The notes: generated from the letters alone by a model not told the origin. 59,494 nt of DNA from Candidatus Woesearchaeota archaeon (GCA_016928115.1 JAFGLI010000006.1:1-59494); one strand, 5' to 3'; positions 1 to 8,622 are shown, numbered from the stretch's first letter. Translations and numbers: made by a program.

Positions 1-551
1 AAATGTTTCCTGATTATGTTGATTTTATGTATATCTGCTTCTGAAACCAATAGTTGTTTGTTTATTTTCTGTATATTCTCAAGAGTTATATTTTCCTCCG
101 GATAAACCATCAAAGAAGAGCCTCCCCCGGAGATTAAGCATATTACAATATCCTTCTCAGTCATATTATATTTTTCTTTCAAAGATAATATCTCCTTTGT
201 TGAATCCATATTTTTTTGGTCTGGTATTGGATGGCTTGCCTTGTTTATTATTATCTTTTTTGTTTTATAAACAGAATTACAATTAACAATCCCTGCAGTT
301 ATATTCTCTGGTTTTATTATTCTCTCCAGTGATTCAGCCATTAAGCCAGAGGCTTTCCCTGCACCAATAACAAATATTCTTCCTTTTATTTCATATTCTT
401 TATTATTTATTATCAGAACATCATCATTAAACTTAACTGAATTTTTCATAATATTCTCAGGAAGAACCCTTTCAATACCCTTTTCAACTATATTTAATGC
501 CTTTTCCCTTAATTCATTAGTTGAAATCTCATCTCTGTTTTTTATAATCAT
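1..551 (-). CDS. Glycerate 2-kinase (MOFRL/GckA-type), N-terminal part; gene runs off the window
   Basis: Reverse-strand translation from ATG at 551: MIIKNRDEISTNELREKALNIVEKGIERVLP...VIGAGKASGLMAESLERI...ASHPIPD...ICLISGGGSSLMVYP; glycerate kinase motifs. Not in the ORF track because it is open at the edge. Confidence 0.85.
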   Translation of the reverse strand, partial: MIIKNRDEISTNELREKALNIVEKGIERVLPENIMKNSVKFNDDVLIINNKEYEIKGRIFVIGAGKASGLMAESLERIIKPENITAGIVNCNSVYKTKKIIINKASHPIPDQKNMDSTKEILSLKEKYNMTEKDIVICLISGGGSSLMVYPEENITLENIQKINKQLLVSEADIHKINIIRKH

Positions 552-654
552 AATCTATAAAAGAAATACTATGGTTTATTTAAATAATTTTTCTTAAAAC
601 CGGAAAAACACAGGACAACTAATAGAAACTTTTTTAAGCTATTAAATATTCTCT

Positions 655-928
655 TCTAATGCTAGCCTGGGTGATTGGTCCCCGCCTGTTACATCAAGTG
701 GACCTTATGGATGAGGCGAAGCCCGGGGGGCGGTGTTTTTTAGGAATCTGGTCCTTTAAGCATTGTCGAGCCTCTGTCCCTATTGATGGTAATGTTTGTG
801 AACCGGATCAGGCCTTGATCGGAGCAGTCCTAAGCTTTCATGATCATGCTTTGGGGGTCGCGGAGAGGAGATGTTTATGGGATTAAGCCAGAGTCTTTTG
901 AAATATCCACCTCCGGGCATGCACTTTT
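655..928 (+). ncRNA. ffs: Archaeal signal recognition particle RNA (7S/SRP RNA)
   Basis: Helix 8 signature GUGAACCGGAUCAGGCCUUGAUCGGAGCAGUCCUAAGC, Alu-like 5' part (GGUCCCCGCCUGUUACAUCAAGUGGACC), GC-rich island in AT-rich DNA; ends approximate. Confidence 0.9.
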
Positions 929-942
929 CATATAAATATAAA

Positions 943-2115
943 ATGATATACTCATATTCTAGGATAAATACGTTCAAGAACTGCCCCTTTCAGTTTAAGC
1001 TAAGGTATATAGACAAAGAAAAGCCATTATGGGAGCATACAGCAGAGAGTATTCTGGGTAATATAGTCCATGAGGTGCTTGAAAAAATGTACTATGACTT
1101 CAAGCACGGAAAAATAAATTCATTAAAGGAAACATTACAATACTTTGAAAAAATATGGAAGAAATGCTGGTCTGAAAATAATATTAAGATAATAAAAAAT
1201 TACAGCAGAGCAGAATACAAAAGGCTGGCTGAAAGGCATTTAATCAATTATATACAGAAATTCAGCCCTTTAAGCCTTAGTGAAGAAGAGAAAAAAAGAC
1301 TAAAAATTCTCGATGTTGAAAAAAAGGTTTCCATTGCACTTAACGGATTCAACATGATAGGATTTATAGACAGGCTTGACTATGAAAACGGCCTGTATAT
1401 AATAAATGACTATAAGACGTCTATGACGCTGCCTTCAGAAGATGATATGAAAAAGGACTGGCAGCTTGCCCTTTACAGCATAGCAATAAAGAAAAAATTC
1501 TCAACAGATAAAATAAAGCTAAGGTGGTATTATATAAACTTTGACAAGGTTTTTGAATTAAAGCCTGATTTCAGTCATGCAGAAAAAATGGCTATTGAAG
1601 GCATACAGGCAATAGAAAAGGCTGAAGAGTTTGAGCCAAAGCCTTCTGCCTTATGCGACTGGTGTGCCTACCAGCACCTATGCCCTTTGAGAAAGCATTT
1701 ATTTATGCCTGAAAAAAAAGAAGAAGTTGAAGGGGAAAAGCTGGTCGAGGAATATGCAAATCTGAAAATAAAAGAAAAAAAAATAAAGGTAATGATTGAT
1801 GAAATGAAGGAGAAAATAATCAATTATGCTGAAGAGAATGATTTAGGAAGTGTTTACGGCAAAAACTATATAGCAAATGTGAAGATAAAAGAGGATATTG
1901 AATTCCCCTCTAAAAGCAGTGAAGAAAGAACAGATCTTATCAGATTACTGAAAAAAATGGGGAAATGGGACAATGTTGAGGACCTTGATGTTTATGCCCT
2001 GAAAAGCATAATACTGAACAAGAAATGGACTGATAATGAAATAGAAAGACTAGATAAATTCATAAAAGAGAAAAAGATAGGATGCATCTCATTAAGGAAA
2101 AGGGAAAATAAATAA
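943..2115 (+). CDS. PD-(D/E)XK nuclease (RecB/Cas4-like, Fe-S cysteine pattern)
   Basis: MIYSYSRINTFKNCPFQFKLRY...GFIDRLDYENGLYIINDYKT...WQLALYSIA...CDWCAYQHLCP; start moved from 871 to 943 because the upstream part is SRP RNA. Confidence 0.8.
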   Translation: MIYSYSRINTFKNCPFQFKLRYIDKEKPLWEHTAESILGNIVHEVLEKMYYDFKHGKINSLKETLQYFEKIWKKCWSENNIKIIKNYSRAEYKRLAERHLINYIQKFSPLSLSEEEKKRLKILDVEKKVSIALNGFNMIGFIDRLDYENGLYIINDYKTSMTLPSEDDMKKDWQLALYSIAIKKKFSTDKIKLRWYYINFDKVFELKPDFSHAEKMAIEGIQAIEKAEEFEPKPSALCDWCAYQHLCPLRKHLFMPEKKEEVEGEKLVEEYANLKIKEKKIKVMIDEMKEKIINYAEENDLGSVYGKNYIANVKIKEDIEFPSKSSEERTDLIRLLKKMGKWDNVEDLDVYALKSIILNKKWTDNEIERLDKFIKEKKIGCISLRKRENK

Positions 2116-2124
2116 AAATATAAA

Positions 2125-2724
2125 ATGACAGATTATGATTTTAGGAATTTAATAAGAGATAGTTTTGACAGAGGAAAATGGGAAGCAAATCTGCATTCTA
2201 ATAAGGGTTTATTTCAAATAAGAGGCAATTCTTCAAATAAAATAGTCGGTCCAAAGATGGACAGTTCCGGAAATATAATAGGAGATTTAATGGCTTATGA
2301 AACAGCATATTTCTATAGCGTTGCAGACAGAGACCAAATCAGATTTTTTGAAATACTCCAGAAGGAAAACCCCCGGGCAGCAAAGGAATATTTATTGGTC
2401 ATTGCAGGAGGCTTAAGAAAATGGAGAGAGGATATAAAATGGCTGCAACTTGCTCTGAAATATTTACAGAAGAAAGAAAGAATGCTTGAAAAAGAAGAAA
2501 GATTAATTAAAGAAGACGAAGAATTAAACAGTTTCACCCAGAATATTCCTTCTGTTTTAAAAAGGCATTTCCCCCAATTATTTTTAGAACAGAACCTGCA
2601 TAATTTAGATTTTATAAGACTATTGGAAAAAATAGAATTAACTCTGAGAAAAGACAAAGAAGAAGAAAAACAATTAGAAAACTATCTTAATAAGAAAAGA
2701 GAGGAAATGCCTTTTCTGTTCTAA
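2125..2724 (+). CDS. Hypothetical protein, charged/coiled-coil C-terminus
   Basis: Intact 199 aa ORF directly after the nuclease, same strand. Confidence 0.6.
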   Translation: MTDYDFRNLIRDSFDRGKWEANLHSNKGLFQIRGNSSNKIVGPKMDSSGNIIGDLMAYETAYFYSVADRDQIRFFEILQKENPRAAKEYLLVIAGGLRKWREDIKWLQLALKYLQKKERMLEKEERLIKEDEELNSFTQNIPSVLKRHFPQLFLEQNLHNLDFIRLLEKIELTLRKDKEEEKQLENYLNKKREEMPFLF

Positions 2725-2731
2725 AAAGAAG

Positions 2732-2971
2732 TCACTTTATTTTCCCTGCTTTCGTTTTGGATTTCTTTTTGCCTTTTTTGTTATTTTTTGAAAAAATATA
2801 TATGTATAATATTTCTAACAAACCTACTGTATTTACCAAAAGCAAAACAATAAACCATGCCAAATGAGAATTCCTTGCAGACTTCCATAAGGCAATTGCC
2901 TTCCATACACCTGACCAAATCATTACAAAAATTAAAATCATAAGATAACCCGCACTCATTCCATAAAGCAT
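2732..2971 (-). CDS. Small two-helix membrane protein (DUF5652-like)
   Basis: MIWSGVWKAIALWKSARNSHLAWFIVLLLVNTVGLLEILYIYIF pattern. Confidence 0.7.
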   Translation of the reverse strand: MLYGMSAGYLMILIFVMIWSGVWKAIALWKSARNSHLAWFIVLLLVNTVGLLEILYIYIFSKNNKKGKKKSKTKAGKIK

Positions 2972-3030
2972 ATTTTCACCTCATTTAAAATAAACTATTA
3001 GAAAATATAATTATTAGTTTATATAATTTT

Positions 3031-3666
3031 TTATTTTAATAATTTATTCTTAATCAAAAAATCTTTTACTGTTTCATAAATCAGCTTATGGCCTTCTGAA
3101 TTGGGATGTAATCCATCATATAATAATTTTTTATAGTCTTTTTTAACAAATATTTTGTAAATATCTATAAAATGAACATTGTTTTTTGCACATATTTCTT
3201 TTAAATTATTGTTGTATTCCTGTATATATTCATTTTTATATGAATTAAGGTCGTTGTATAATGTTGTCATGGACTCATCAACAAATGTATAATTGATAAA
3301 GATTATTTTTGAACTGAAATTTTTAGCAAGAGAAATTAATTTTTTTATATTTTTTTTAAATTGCTCGGGTTTTACCTGTAACCTATTCTCATTATGATAA
3401 AAATGGCTGTCATTTGTTCCTATGGCAAAGATTATTATGCATTCCTCATCTTCATTTATAATAGTTGAGGTTTCTTCTTCAAATCTGTTTAAGACATCAC
3501 CCGTATCCTCACCACCAACACTGAAATTAAAGACTTCATCGTATTCATCATTATCCTTGTTCATATTTCTTTTATGGATAAACTTCTTTAATCTTTCAAC
3601 CCAGCCGCCTTCTTCATCCCATGCACCATAAGCTATGCTGTCTCCAAAAACCAATATTCTTGTCAT
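3031..3666 (-). CDS. SGNH/GDSL-family hydrolase
   Basis: ILVFGDSIAYG (GDS block), GTNDSHF, DGLHPNSEGH blocks. Confidence 0.85.
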   Translation of the reverse strand: MTRILVFGDSIAYGAWDEEGGWVERLKKFIHKRNMNKDNDEYDEVFNFSVGGEDTGDVLNRFEEETSTIINEDEECIIIFAIGTNDSHFYHNENRLQVKPEQFKKNIKKLISLAKNFSSKIIFINYTFVDESMTTLYNDLNSYKNEYIQEYNNNLKEICAKNNVHFIDIYKIFVKKDYKKLLYDGLHPNSEGHKLIYETVKDFLIKNKLLK

Positions 3667-3670
3667 AATA

Positions 3671-4429
3671 TCAAACCCAATTTTTCAAAGCTTCCTCTTC
3701 TATAAAATGCAATTCTCCCGGAACAATAATGCAGTGAGGAGGCTTTCCAAAGTCCTCTTTTAATAAGTCCTTAACTACAGAATATTTTATTTTTTTGTCT
3801 TTGCAGCCCAGTCTTGCACAGCCTATGACTTTTGTATCTCCATTGATTAATTTCTTACCCAATTCATTTTCTTTTTCCAATAATAGGTTTAAACCTTCTT
3901 TAACAGACATAAACTTATTGTCTTTAGACTTAATATCTAATAAGCATAATGTATGCAATCCATTTTTTTTATTCATCTTTATAACATCATAAGCAGTTTT
4001 TGGGTTGTAATTTTTTTCAGGAAAAACAATTGATGTTGTCTTGCCGAATTTATACAGCTCCAGACCAACAGAGCCGGCAACATTTATCACAGATGCATTA
4101 TGTATAAACCTGCATTCTATATTCTTTTCCTTGGCTCTAAGCCATAAGTCTGTATGTGTTGTAGCACCGAATATATCACCAACCACTAAAAAACTTACAT
4201 TTTTATCTTTAGCCTTATCTAAAATCTCATCTGCATTGTTCTCAACAAGATTCCTGTCTGCCCCAATAATTTTTTTGCCATAGAACTCCTCTAATTTTTC
4301 AACAGGAACCTGCAATAAAGATGTATAATTTTCCAGAAAAACATAATCACTTTTCTTAACTGCATATAAGCCCTTGACAGTAATGTCTTTTTCATCCTCT
4401 AAACCCAAACCTATAAAGTACAAAACCAT
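3671..4429 (-). CDS. dphB: Diphthine synthase
   Basis: MVLYFIGLGLEDEKDITVKGL...VGDIFGATTHTDL...HNASVINVAGSVGLELYKFGKTTSIVF. Confidence 0.92.
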   Translation of the reverse strand: MVLYFIGLGLEDEKDITVKGLYAVKKSDYVFLENYTSLLQVPVEKLEEFYGKKIIGADRNLVENNADEILDKAKDKNVSFLVVGDIFGATTHTDLWLRAKEKNIECRFIHNASVINVAGSVGLELYKFGKTTSIVFPEKNYNPKTAYDVIKMNKKNGLHTLCLLDIKSKDNKFMSVKEGLNLLLEKENELGKKLINGDTKVIGCARLGCKDKKIKYSVVKDLLKEDFGKPPHCIIVPGELHFIEEEALKNWV

Positions 4430-4430
4430 T

Positions 4431-5324
4431 TTATTTATCAGATTTTTTTTCAGACTCCTGCAGAACCAAGAGGTCCTGTGTTGTCAGTTTCTCTTTTTTC
4501 TTGATTTTTTCCCTGACTTCCTTGGTCCTTTCCTTCAGGGTCTTTTCCAGGTTATTGTCTTCTTTTAATTGTACATTGTTTTTTTCAAGAAGATCATTAA
4601 TCTCTTTCAGCTCCAGAAGCTTTTTGTTCAGTTCATTCTCAATCTTTTTTATTTCATCACTTGCATGGTCGATTTCTTTGTTTAATTCTTTTTCTTTTTC
4701 CTTCAGCTCATTTATGGCATCAGATGTTTTCATTAATTTTTCATGGGACTCCTGGCTCTTATCAGCCATTTTCTGGATTTCATTATGTATTGAATCAGCC
4801 CTTTCCCTGTATTTATCTATATCCACAGACAACTCAGAATTGCTCCTGCTTAATTCACTGATGCCTTTCAGCTTTTCAAGCTTATTTTTCATGACTTTTA
4901 TCTTCTTCATCAACTCTTTCTCCTGTTCAAAAGTCACTGCCCCTATCTCAATTTTATTATAGATGCCCTCAATCTGCTCTTTTATTTCTTCAGGGCTCTC
5001 TTTTATCCCCAGCTTATCAAGATTATTTTTCCTCTGCTTCTGTATTTCTTTTATGTCTTTTATCTTGTCTTTTATCTCCTGGTTCAGCTTTTTCCTTTCT
5101 TTCTTATTTTTCTTTATTGTATTGGTAATGTCATTTCTTTCTTTCTTGAACAAAGAAGCCTGTTTTATCTTATGTTTTATATCCTGGGATATTTTTCTTT
5201 TATCCCTTATCAGGCCTTTTTTTATATTGGACTGTTTATTCAGTTTATTCCTCAGGATATTTATTTCATCCTGGATTTTCCTTAACTCAGAAATCAATTC
5301 ATCTATTTTATTTTGTTCTAACAT
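4431..5324 (-). CDS. Coiled-coil protein (archaeal phosphoserine phosphatase-like/coiled-coil family)
   Basis: 297 aa, almost entirely heptad-rich K/E/L. Confidence 0.65.
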   Translation of the reverse strand: MLEQNKIDELISELRKIQDEINILRNKLNKQSNIKKGLIRDKRKISQDIKHKIKQASLFKKERNDITNTIKKNKKERKKLNQEIKDKIKDIKEIQKQRKNNLDKLGIKESPEEIKEQIEGIYNKIEIGAVTFEQEKELMKKIKVMKNKLEKLKGISELSRSNSELSVDIDKYRERADSIHNEIQKMADKSQESHEKLMKTSDAINELKEKEKELNKEIDHASDEIKKIENELNKKLLELKEINDLLEKNNVQLKEDNNLEKTLKERTKEVREKIKKKEKLTTQDLLVLQESEKKSDK

Positions 5325-5389
5325 TTGCGTGCCTTTTATATTTAATCCAATAAAAAAATATTAAAAAAATATTAAAAATTTAGTTATAT

Positions 5390-5716
5390 TTAACCGAACA
5401 GAGCTCCTAAACCTTCAGCAGACTCTTCTTCTGATTTCTTTTCTTCTTCTTTCTTTTTCTCTTCTTTCTTTTCTGTGCCTTCTGCCTTTGGTCCTTCTTC
5501 GCCGCCTGCACTTGATGCTGGTGCAGCTGCTGCAGGAACTGCTGCTGCCTCTTTCAAAGCCTTTTCAATATCCACTCCGTTCAAAGCACTGACCAGGGCC
5601 TTAACTTTTGCATCATCCACCTTAACAGATGCAGCCTGAAGCACTTTCTTAACTGAACCTTCATCTATCTTCTGTCCAGCCTTGTGTAGTAACATTGCAG
5701 CATATATATATTCCAT
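5390..5716 (-). CDS. rpl12: Ribosomal protein P1 (L12)
   Basis: MEYIYAAMLLHKAGQKIDEGSVKKVLQAA...AAAPA hinge, acidic tail ending GLGALFG. Confidence 0.95.
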   Translation of the reverse strand: MEYIYAAMLLHKAGQKIDEGSVKKVLQAASVKVDDAKVKALVSALNGVDIEKALKEAAAVPAAAAPASSAGGEEGPKAEGTEKKEEKKKEEEKKSEEESAEGLGALFG

Positions 5717-5742
5717 TTTACAACCTCCATAATAGTTTTTGA

Positions 5743-6807
5743 TTATAATTTATTTTTTTTGTCCTCTTTTTTCTCTGGTTTTTCTTCTTTGATTTCCTCA
5801 GTTTTATCTGTTTTAAATTCTTCTGGTTCTTTTTTCTCTTCTTTAATAATTTCTTTAGGCTGTTCATTAACTTCTTCTTTTTTATCTTCAGCTTTCTCTT
5901 CTTTATTTTCTTCTGGTTTCTTGGTTTCACTGGTTGTTTCTTCAGGAACTTCAATTTTCAAATCAAGCAGGGAATTCAGGTTCACTGCCTGTGCATTGGC
6001 CTTTGACAGGATAATTCCTGTGGTTTTATCCGTAAGTATATTCTCATTCAACGCAAGATTTAAGGCCTCTGCATGGGCTTTTTGAAGCAGTATGTTTATT
6101 GTAATATCAGCAGGATAATTTATGCTCAATGCAAGTTTGAATGAATCCATTGCAGATTTAATAATATTATTATAATATTCCTGCTCATCTATATCAAGTA
6201 TGTCTTTTTCAAGTATTTTCCCGTCATCCCATACAGCCTTCAGGTTTAAGCCTATCTCCATCGGCTTTAAATCAAGCCTTTTTAAGATTCCTGCAACCTT
6301 ATCATTAACCGTTTCTCCTTCTTTTACAACAAGGCAGTCTTCTTTTATAACTAATTTTCCTGCATCCACACCTGTTTGTATTCCTATAGACCCCAATTCT
6401 CCTATTATTGGACCTGGAGCGAAACTCGTTGGTCCTTTTGGGACAACAATGTTATTAACTGCTTCCTGCCCTGCTTTTATAGGGGCCTTGGTCTTATTCT
6501 TTTTTATTATGCTGTATAAGCTGAAAGGGTCTTCTTTAGAAAACAAAACAGCAGTCAATCCATCCATATAATCCTCAAGCTTTTCAAGGTTATCTTTGTT
6601 TGTTTTTTCAATTGCTATCTTCATCAGCCTTCTTTTAGTCATTTTTATCAGGACATTGTGCTCTCTTAATTTCGCTCTTATATCCTGAAACTGCCTGGCA
6701 GGAAGGTTTCTTAAATCCAGTATACCTATGATAGGATAACTATTAAACAAATCTATAAACTCCTTCACTTTGTCCTTCTTATATTCCTGGATTTTTGGCT
6801 CTGTCAT
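5743..6807 (-). CDS. rpl10: Ribosomal protein L10 (P0) with K/E-rich C-terminal tail
   Basis: IIGILDLRNLPARQFQDIRAKLR, GPTSFAPGPIIGELGSIGIQTGVDAGKLVI. Confidence 0.95.
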   Translation of the reverse strand: MTEPKIQEYKKDKVKEFIDLFNSYPIIGILDLRNLPARQFQDIRAKLREHNVLIKMTKRRLMKIAIEKTNKDNLEKLEDYMDGLTAVLFSKEDPFSLYSIIKKNKTKAPIKAGQEAVNNIVVPKGPTSFAPGPIIGELGSIGIQTGVDAGKLVIKEDCLVVKEGETVNDKVAGILKRLDLKPMEIGLNLKAVWDDGKILEKDILDIDEQEYYNNIIKSAMDSFKLALSINYPADITINILLQKAHAEALNLALNENILTDKTTGIILSKANAQAVNLNSLLDLKIEVPEETTSETKKPEENKEEKAEDKKEEVNEQPKEIIKEEKKEPEEFKTDKTEEIKEEKPEKKEDKKNKL

Positions 6808-6814
6808 TTTATCA

Positions 6815-7468
6815 TCATATTAATTTTACGGGCTTGCTCATGGTAAACTTAAGCATAGCATTTTTTACATTGTTTTTTTCTTTTGGCAGGCTGTGGACTA
6901 TGGTGTTATAAGCGACTATTATATTATCAATTATATCATCATCTTTCATATCCTCCTTCCCGACCATAAGATGGACAACAGGATTTCTTTCCACTCTTAC
7001 AGCAAGGGTATGCTGTAGTTTATAGTATAATGCATCAAAATCAGTCTTGGGATTAATAACGCAGCCTATTTTAGGGTTAGGCATTTTATTCCTAGGCCCC
7101 AGAATCCTTCCGAAACTTGAAGCTACTTTAGCCATTATATTTGCCTGTGAAACAAAAAAATCATATTTTCCTGCTATTTTTTTAGCACTTCTCATATTTT
7201 CACTGTATTTATTGAATTCAGAAACCTCAATGACCTTATCAAAAACCTTTTTTGCCTTGCTGACAAGGTCCATATCGACAAAAGCGCAGACAGTCCTTTT
7301 TTTGCCTATAGTCTTATGTAAATTTATGAACAAATTGATCTTATGCTGTGGATTCTTAAAGTCTATATCCTGCAGATTTATAATTAATTCAACTGACTGC
7401 TTAAAGTTCCTTTTCTTGGAATCTTTTCTCAGCTTATCCAATACTTTTATGCATTTATTCTTGTCCAT
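6815..7468 (-). CDS. rpl1: Ribosomal protein L1
   Basis: FGRILGPRNKMPNPKIGCVI and L1 domain pattern. Confidence 0.95.
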   Translation of the reverse strand: MDKNKCIKVLDKLRKDSKKRNFKQSVELIINLQDIDFKNPQHKINLFINLHKTIGKKRTVCAFVDMDLVSKAKKVFDKVIEVSEFNKYSENMRSAKKIAGKYDFFVSQANIMAKVASSFGRILGPRNKMPNPKIGCVINPKTDFDALYYKLQHTLAVRVERNPVVHLMVGKEDMKDDDIIDNIIVAYNTIVHSLPKEKNNVKNAMLKFTMSKPVKLI

Positions 7469-7483
7469 TTTGAAAGGGCCCTC

Positions 7484-7530
7484 CTACAAGAAATGTAGTA
7501 TGTCCTGTGCTCGAGAAAAGCACATGAACA
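7484..7530 (-). promoter_or_regulatory. Putative L1-operon mRNA leader hairpins
   Basis: On the - strand: GUGUUC-AU-GUGCU-uuucucg-AGCAC-A-GGACAU and CUACA-uuucu-UGUAG upstream of the GGAGG ribosome-binding region. Confidence 0.45.
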
Positions 7531-7588
7531 CATCGGGCAAAATCTTTTAAAGATTCTTAATTAACGGAATTTTGAAGGATTTATAAAG

Positions 7589-7698
7589 GTTACGGAAATG
7601 CAAGCATTTCCTAACTTAAAAAATCTCTGATTTTTGTAAGTTACGGAATTTTGCGGGCAAAATTACGAACTTAGAAAATGCCTACATTTTCGTAAGTT
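7589..7698. repeat. Chain of four interlocked palindromes between the divergent L1 and tRNA-Ser promoters
   Basis: GGAAATGC-AA-GCATTTCC; AACTTA-AAAAATC-TCT-GATTTTT-g-TAAGTT; AATTTTGC-GG-GCAAAATT; AACTTA-GAAAATG-CCTA-CATTTTC-g-TAAGTT, sharing TAACTTA/GTAAGTTA linkers. Confidence 0.75.
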
Positions 7699-7795
7699 AG
7701 GAATTATTTTATGTTTTCGTAAATTTTGGTTTATTTGAAAAAATAATGACAAAAGAAATAAAATTTATAAACCAATAGCTTTTTTCAAAAATAGT

Positions 7796-7912
7796 GCCTA
7801 GGTCGCATAACCTGGTATTGCGCCAGCTTGGAAAGCTGGTCCCTCTGGGATTCCCGGAAACCTTTTAGGAAAATGTCTTAAGGGTTGGGAAATTCAAATC
7901 CGGGCCTAGGCG
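7796..7912 (+). tRNA. tRNA-Ser(GGA) with an apparent 35-nt intron in the T-arm (about 7858-7892)
   Basis: Acceptor GCCUAGG/CCUAGGC, D-stem GCA/UGC, anticodon arm CCAGC-UUGGAAA-GCUGG, variable arm CCC-UCU-GGG, T-stem CCCGG (7853-7857) pairs CCGGG (7900-7904) only if 7858-7892 is removed. Confidence 0.88.
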
Positions 7913-7923
7913 TTTTTCTTTAT
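7901..7923 (+). repeat. 23-bp direct repeat, copy 1 (3' end of tRNA-Ser plus terminator)
   Basis: cgggcctaggcgtttttctttat identical at 7901-7923 and 7997-8019. Confidence 0.95.
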
Positions 7924-7996
7924 TTAAGGGCTTGACGAACGAAGTGAGGAAACCCTTGGTTTTAGTCAAGTTTTTAATGAAATGTCCAAAAACTTG

Positions 7997-8019
7997 CGGG
8001 CCTAGGCGTTTTTCTTTAT
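7997..8019 (+). repeat. 23-bp direct repeat, copy 2
   Basis: Identical to 7901-7923. Confidence 0.95.
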
Positions 8020-8079
8020 CAAAAATATAATGAATAATTCAGAAACAATCCTCAGAAAACAATACCAGAATTTTAGATA

Positions 8080-8580
8080 TTAATATTTATACATATTAAG
8101 ATAACCTTTTATTTTATCCTTTATGTCTTCATAATCACTCAGGGCCTTTCTTTCAAATTTTCTAGTGTATGACTTATATATAAACTTATCAAAAATAGTC
8201 CTAAGAAAATAATAAAGCGGCCTGTTCTGCAAAATATTTTCCCAATCTGTAACCAAAAACAAATCAAATATCATATCCACCTTTCCTTTATTGTAAATCT
8301 CTTTTATCCCGTCTCTCTCAACTTCAACATCTTTTATTTCACTGAAAATCATAAATATCCTTATCTCTATTTTAGCATAATCTGATATTAATTTAAATGG
8401 CCTTGCCTCAATAATAATTTGTTTTCCTGTATCATAATGCTCCTGATAATTCTTTAATTCCTGATGGTCATAGCCCATTTCATAGCACCATTTTTCTATA
8501 AGGTCATATAATTCCTTTACCTTGAAAAGACCTATATAGGACAGGCTTTCTCCTTCCACGATATTTTTTATTGCAGTCAT
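8080..8580 (-). CDS. Hypothetical protein, three-member paralogous family, member 1
   Basis: KGKVDMIFDLFLVTDWENI...FLR; similar layout to the ORFs at 8623 and 52409. Confidence 0.65.
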   Translation of the reverse strand: MTAIKNIVEGESLSYIGLFKVKELYDLIEKWCYEMGYDHQELKNYQEHYDTGKQIIIEARPFKLISDYAKIEIRIFMIFSEIKDVEVERDGIKEIYNKGKVDMIFDLFLVTDWENILQNRPLYYFLRTIFDKFIYKSYTRKFERKALSDYEDIKDKIKGYLNMYKY

Positions 8581-8622
8581 TATTATATTACATTTGATTA
8601 ATATAATATTTAGTTTATATAT

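Noticed and set aside
659-886. Predicted 75 aa ORF (and antisense 780-977)
   Set aside because: Lies within the SRP RNA; no protein-like composition
943-2115. Cas4
   Set aside because: Fe-S nuclease pattern but no cas1/cas2 or array nearby
4501-5364. Ser/Phe/Leu-rich ORFs antisense to the coiled-coil gene
   Set aside because: Typical mirror of K/E-rich coding DNA; same logic applied to other S/F-rich antisense ORFs across the window
7796-7912. Intron-less tRNA-Ser with extra-long variable loop
   Set aside because: The 5 nt immediately before UUCAAAU (GGAAA) cannot pair with CCGGG; only removal of 7858-7892 restores the T-stem
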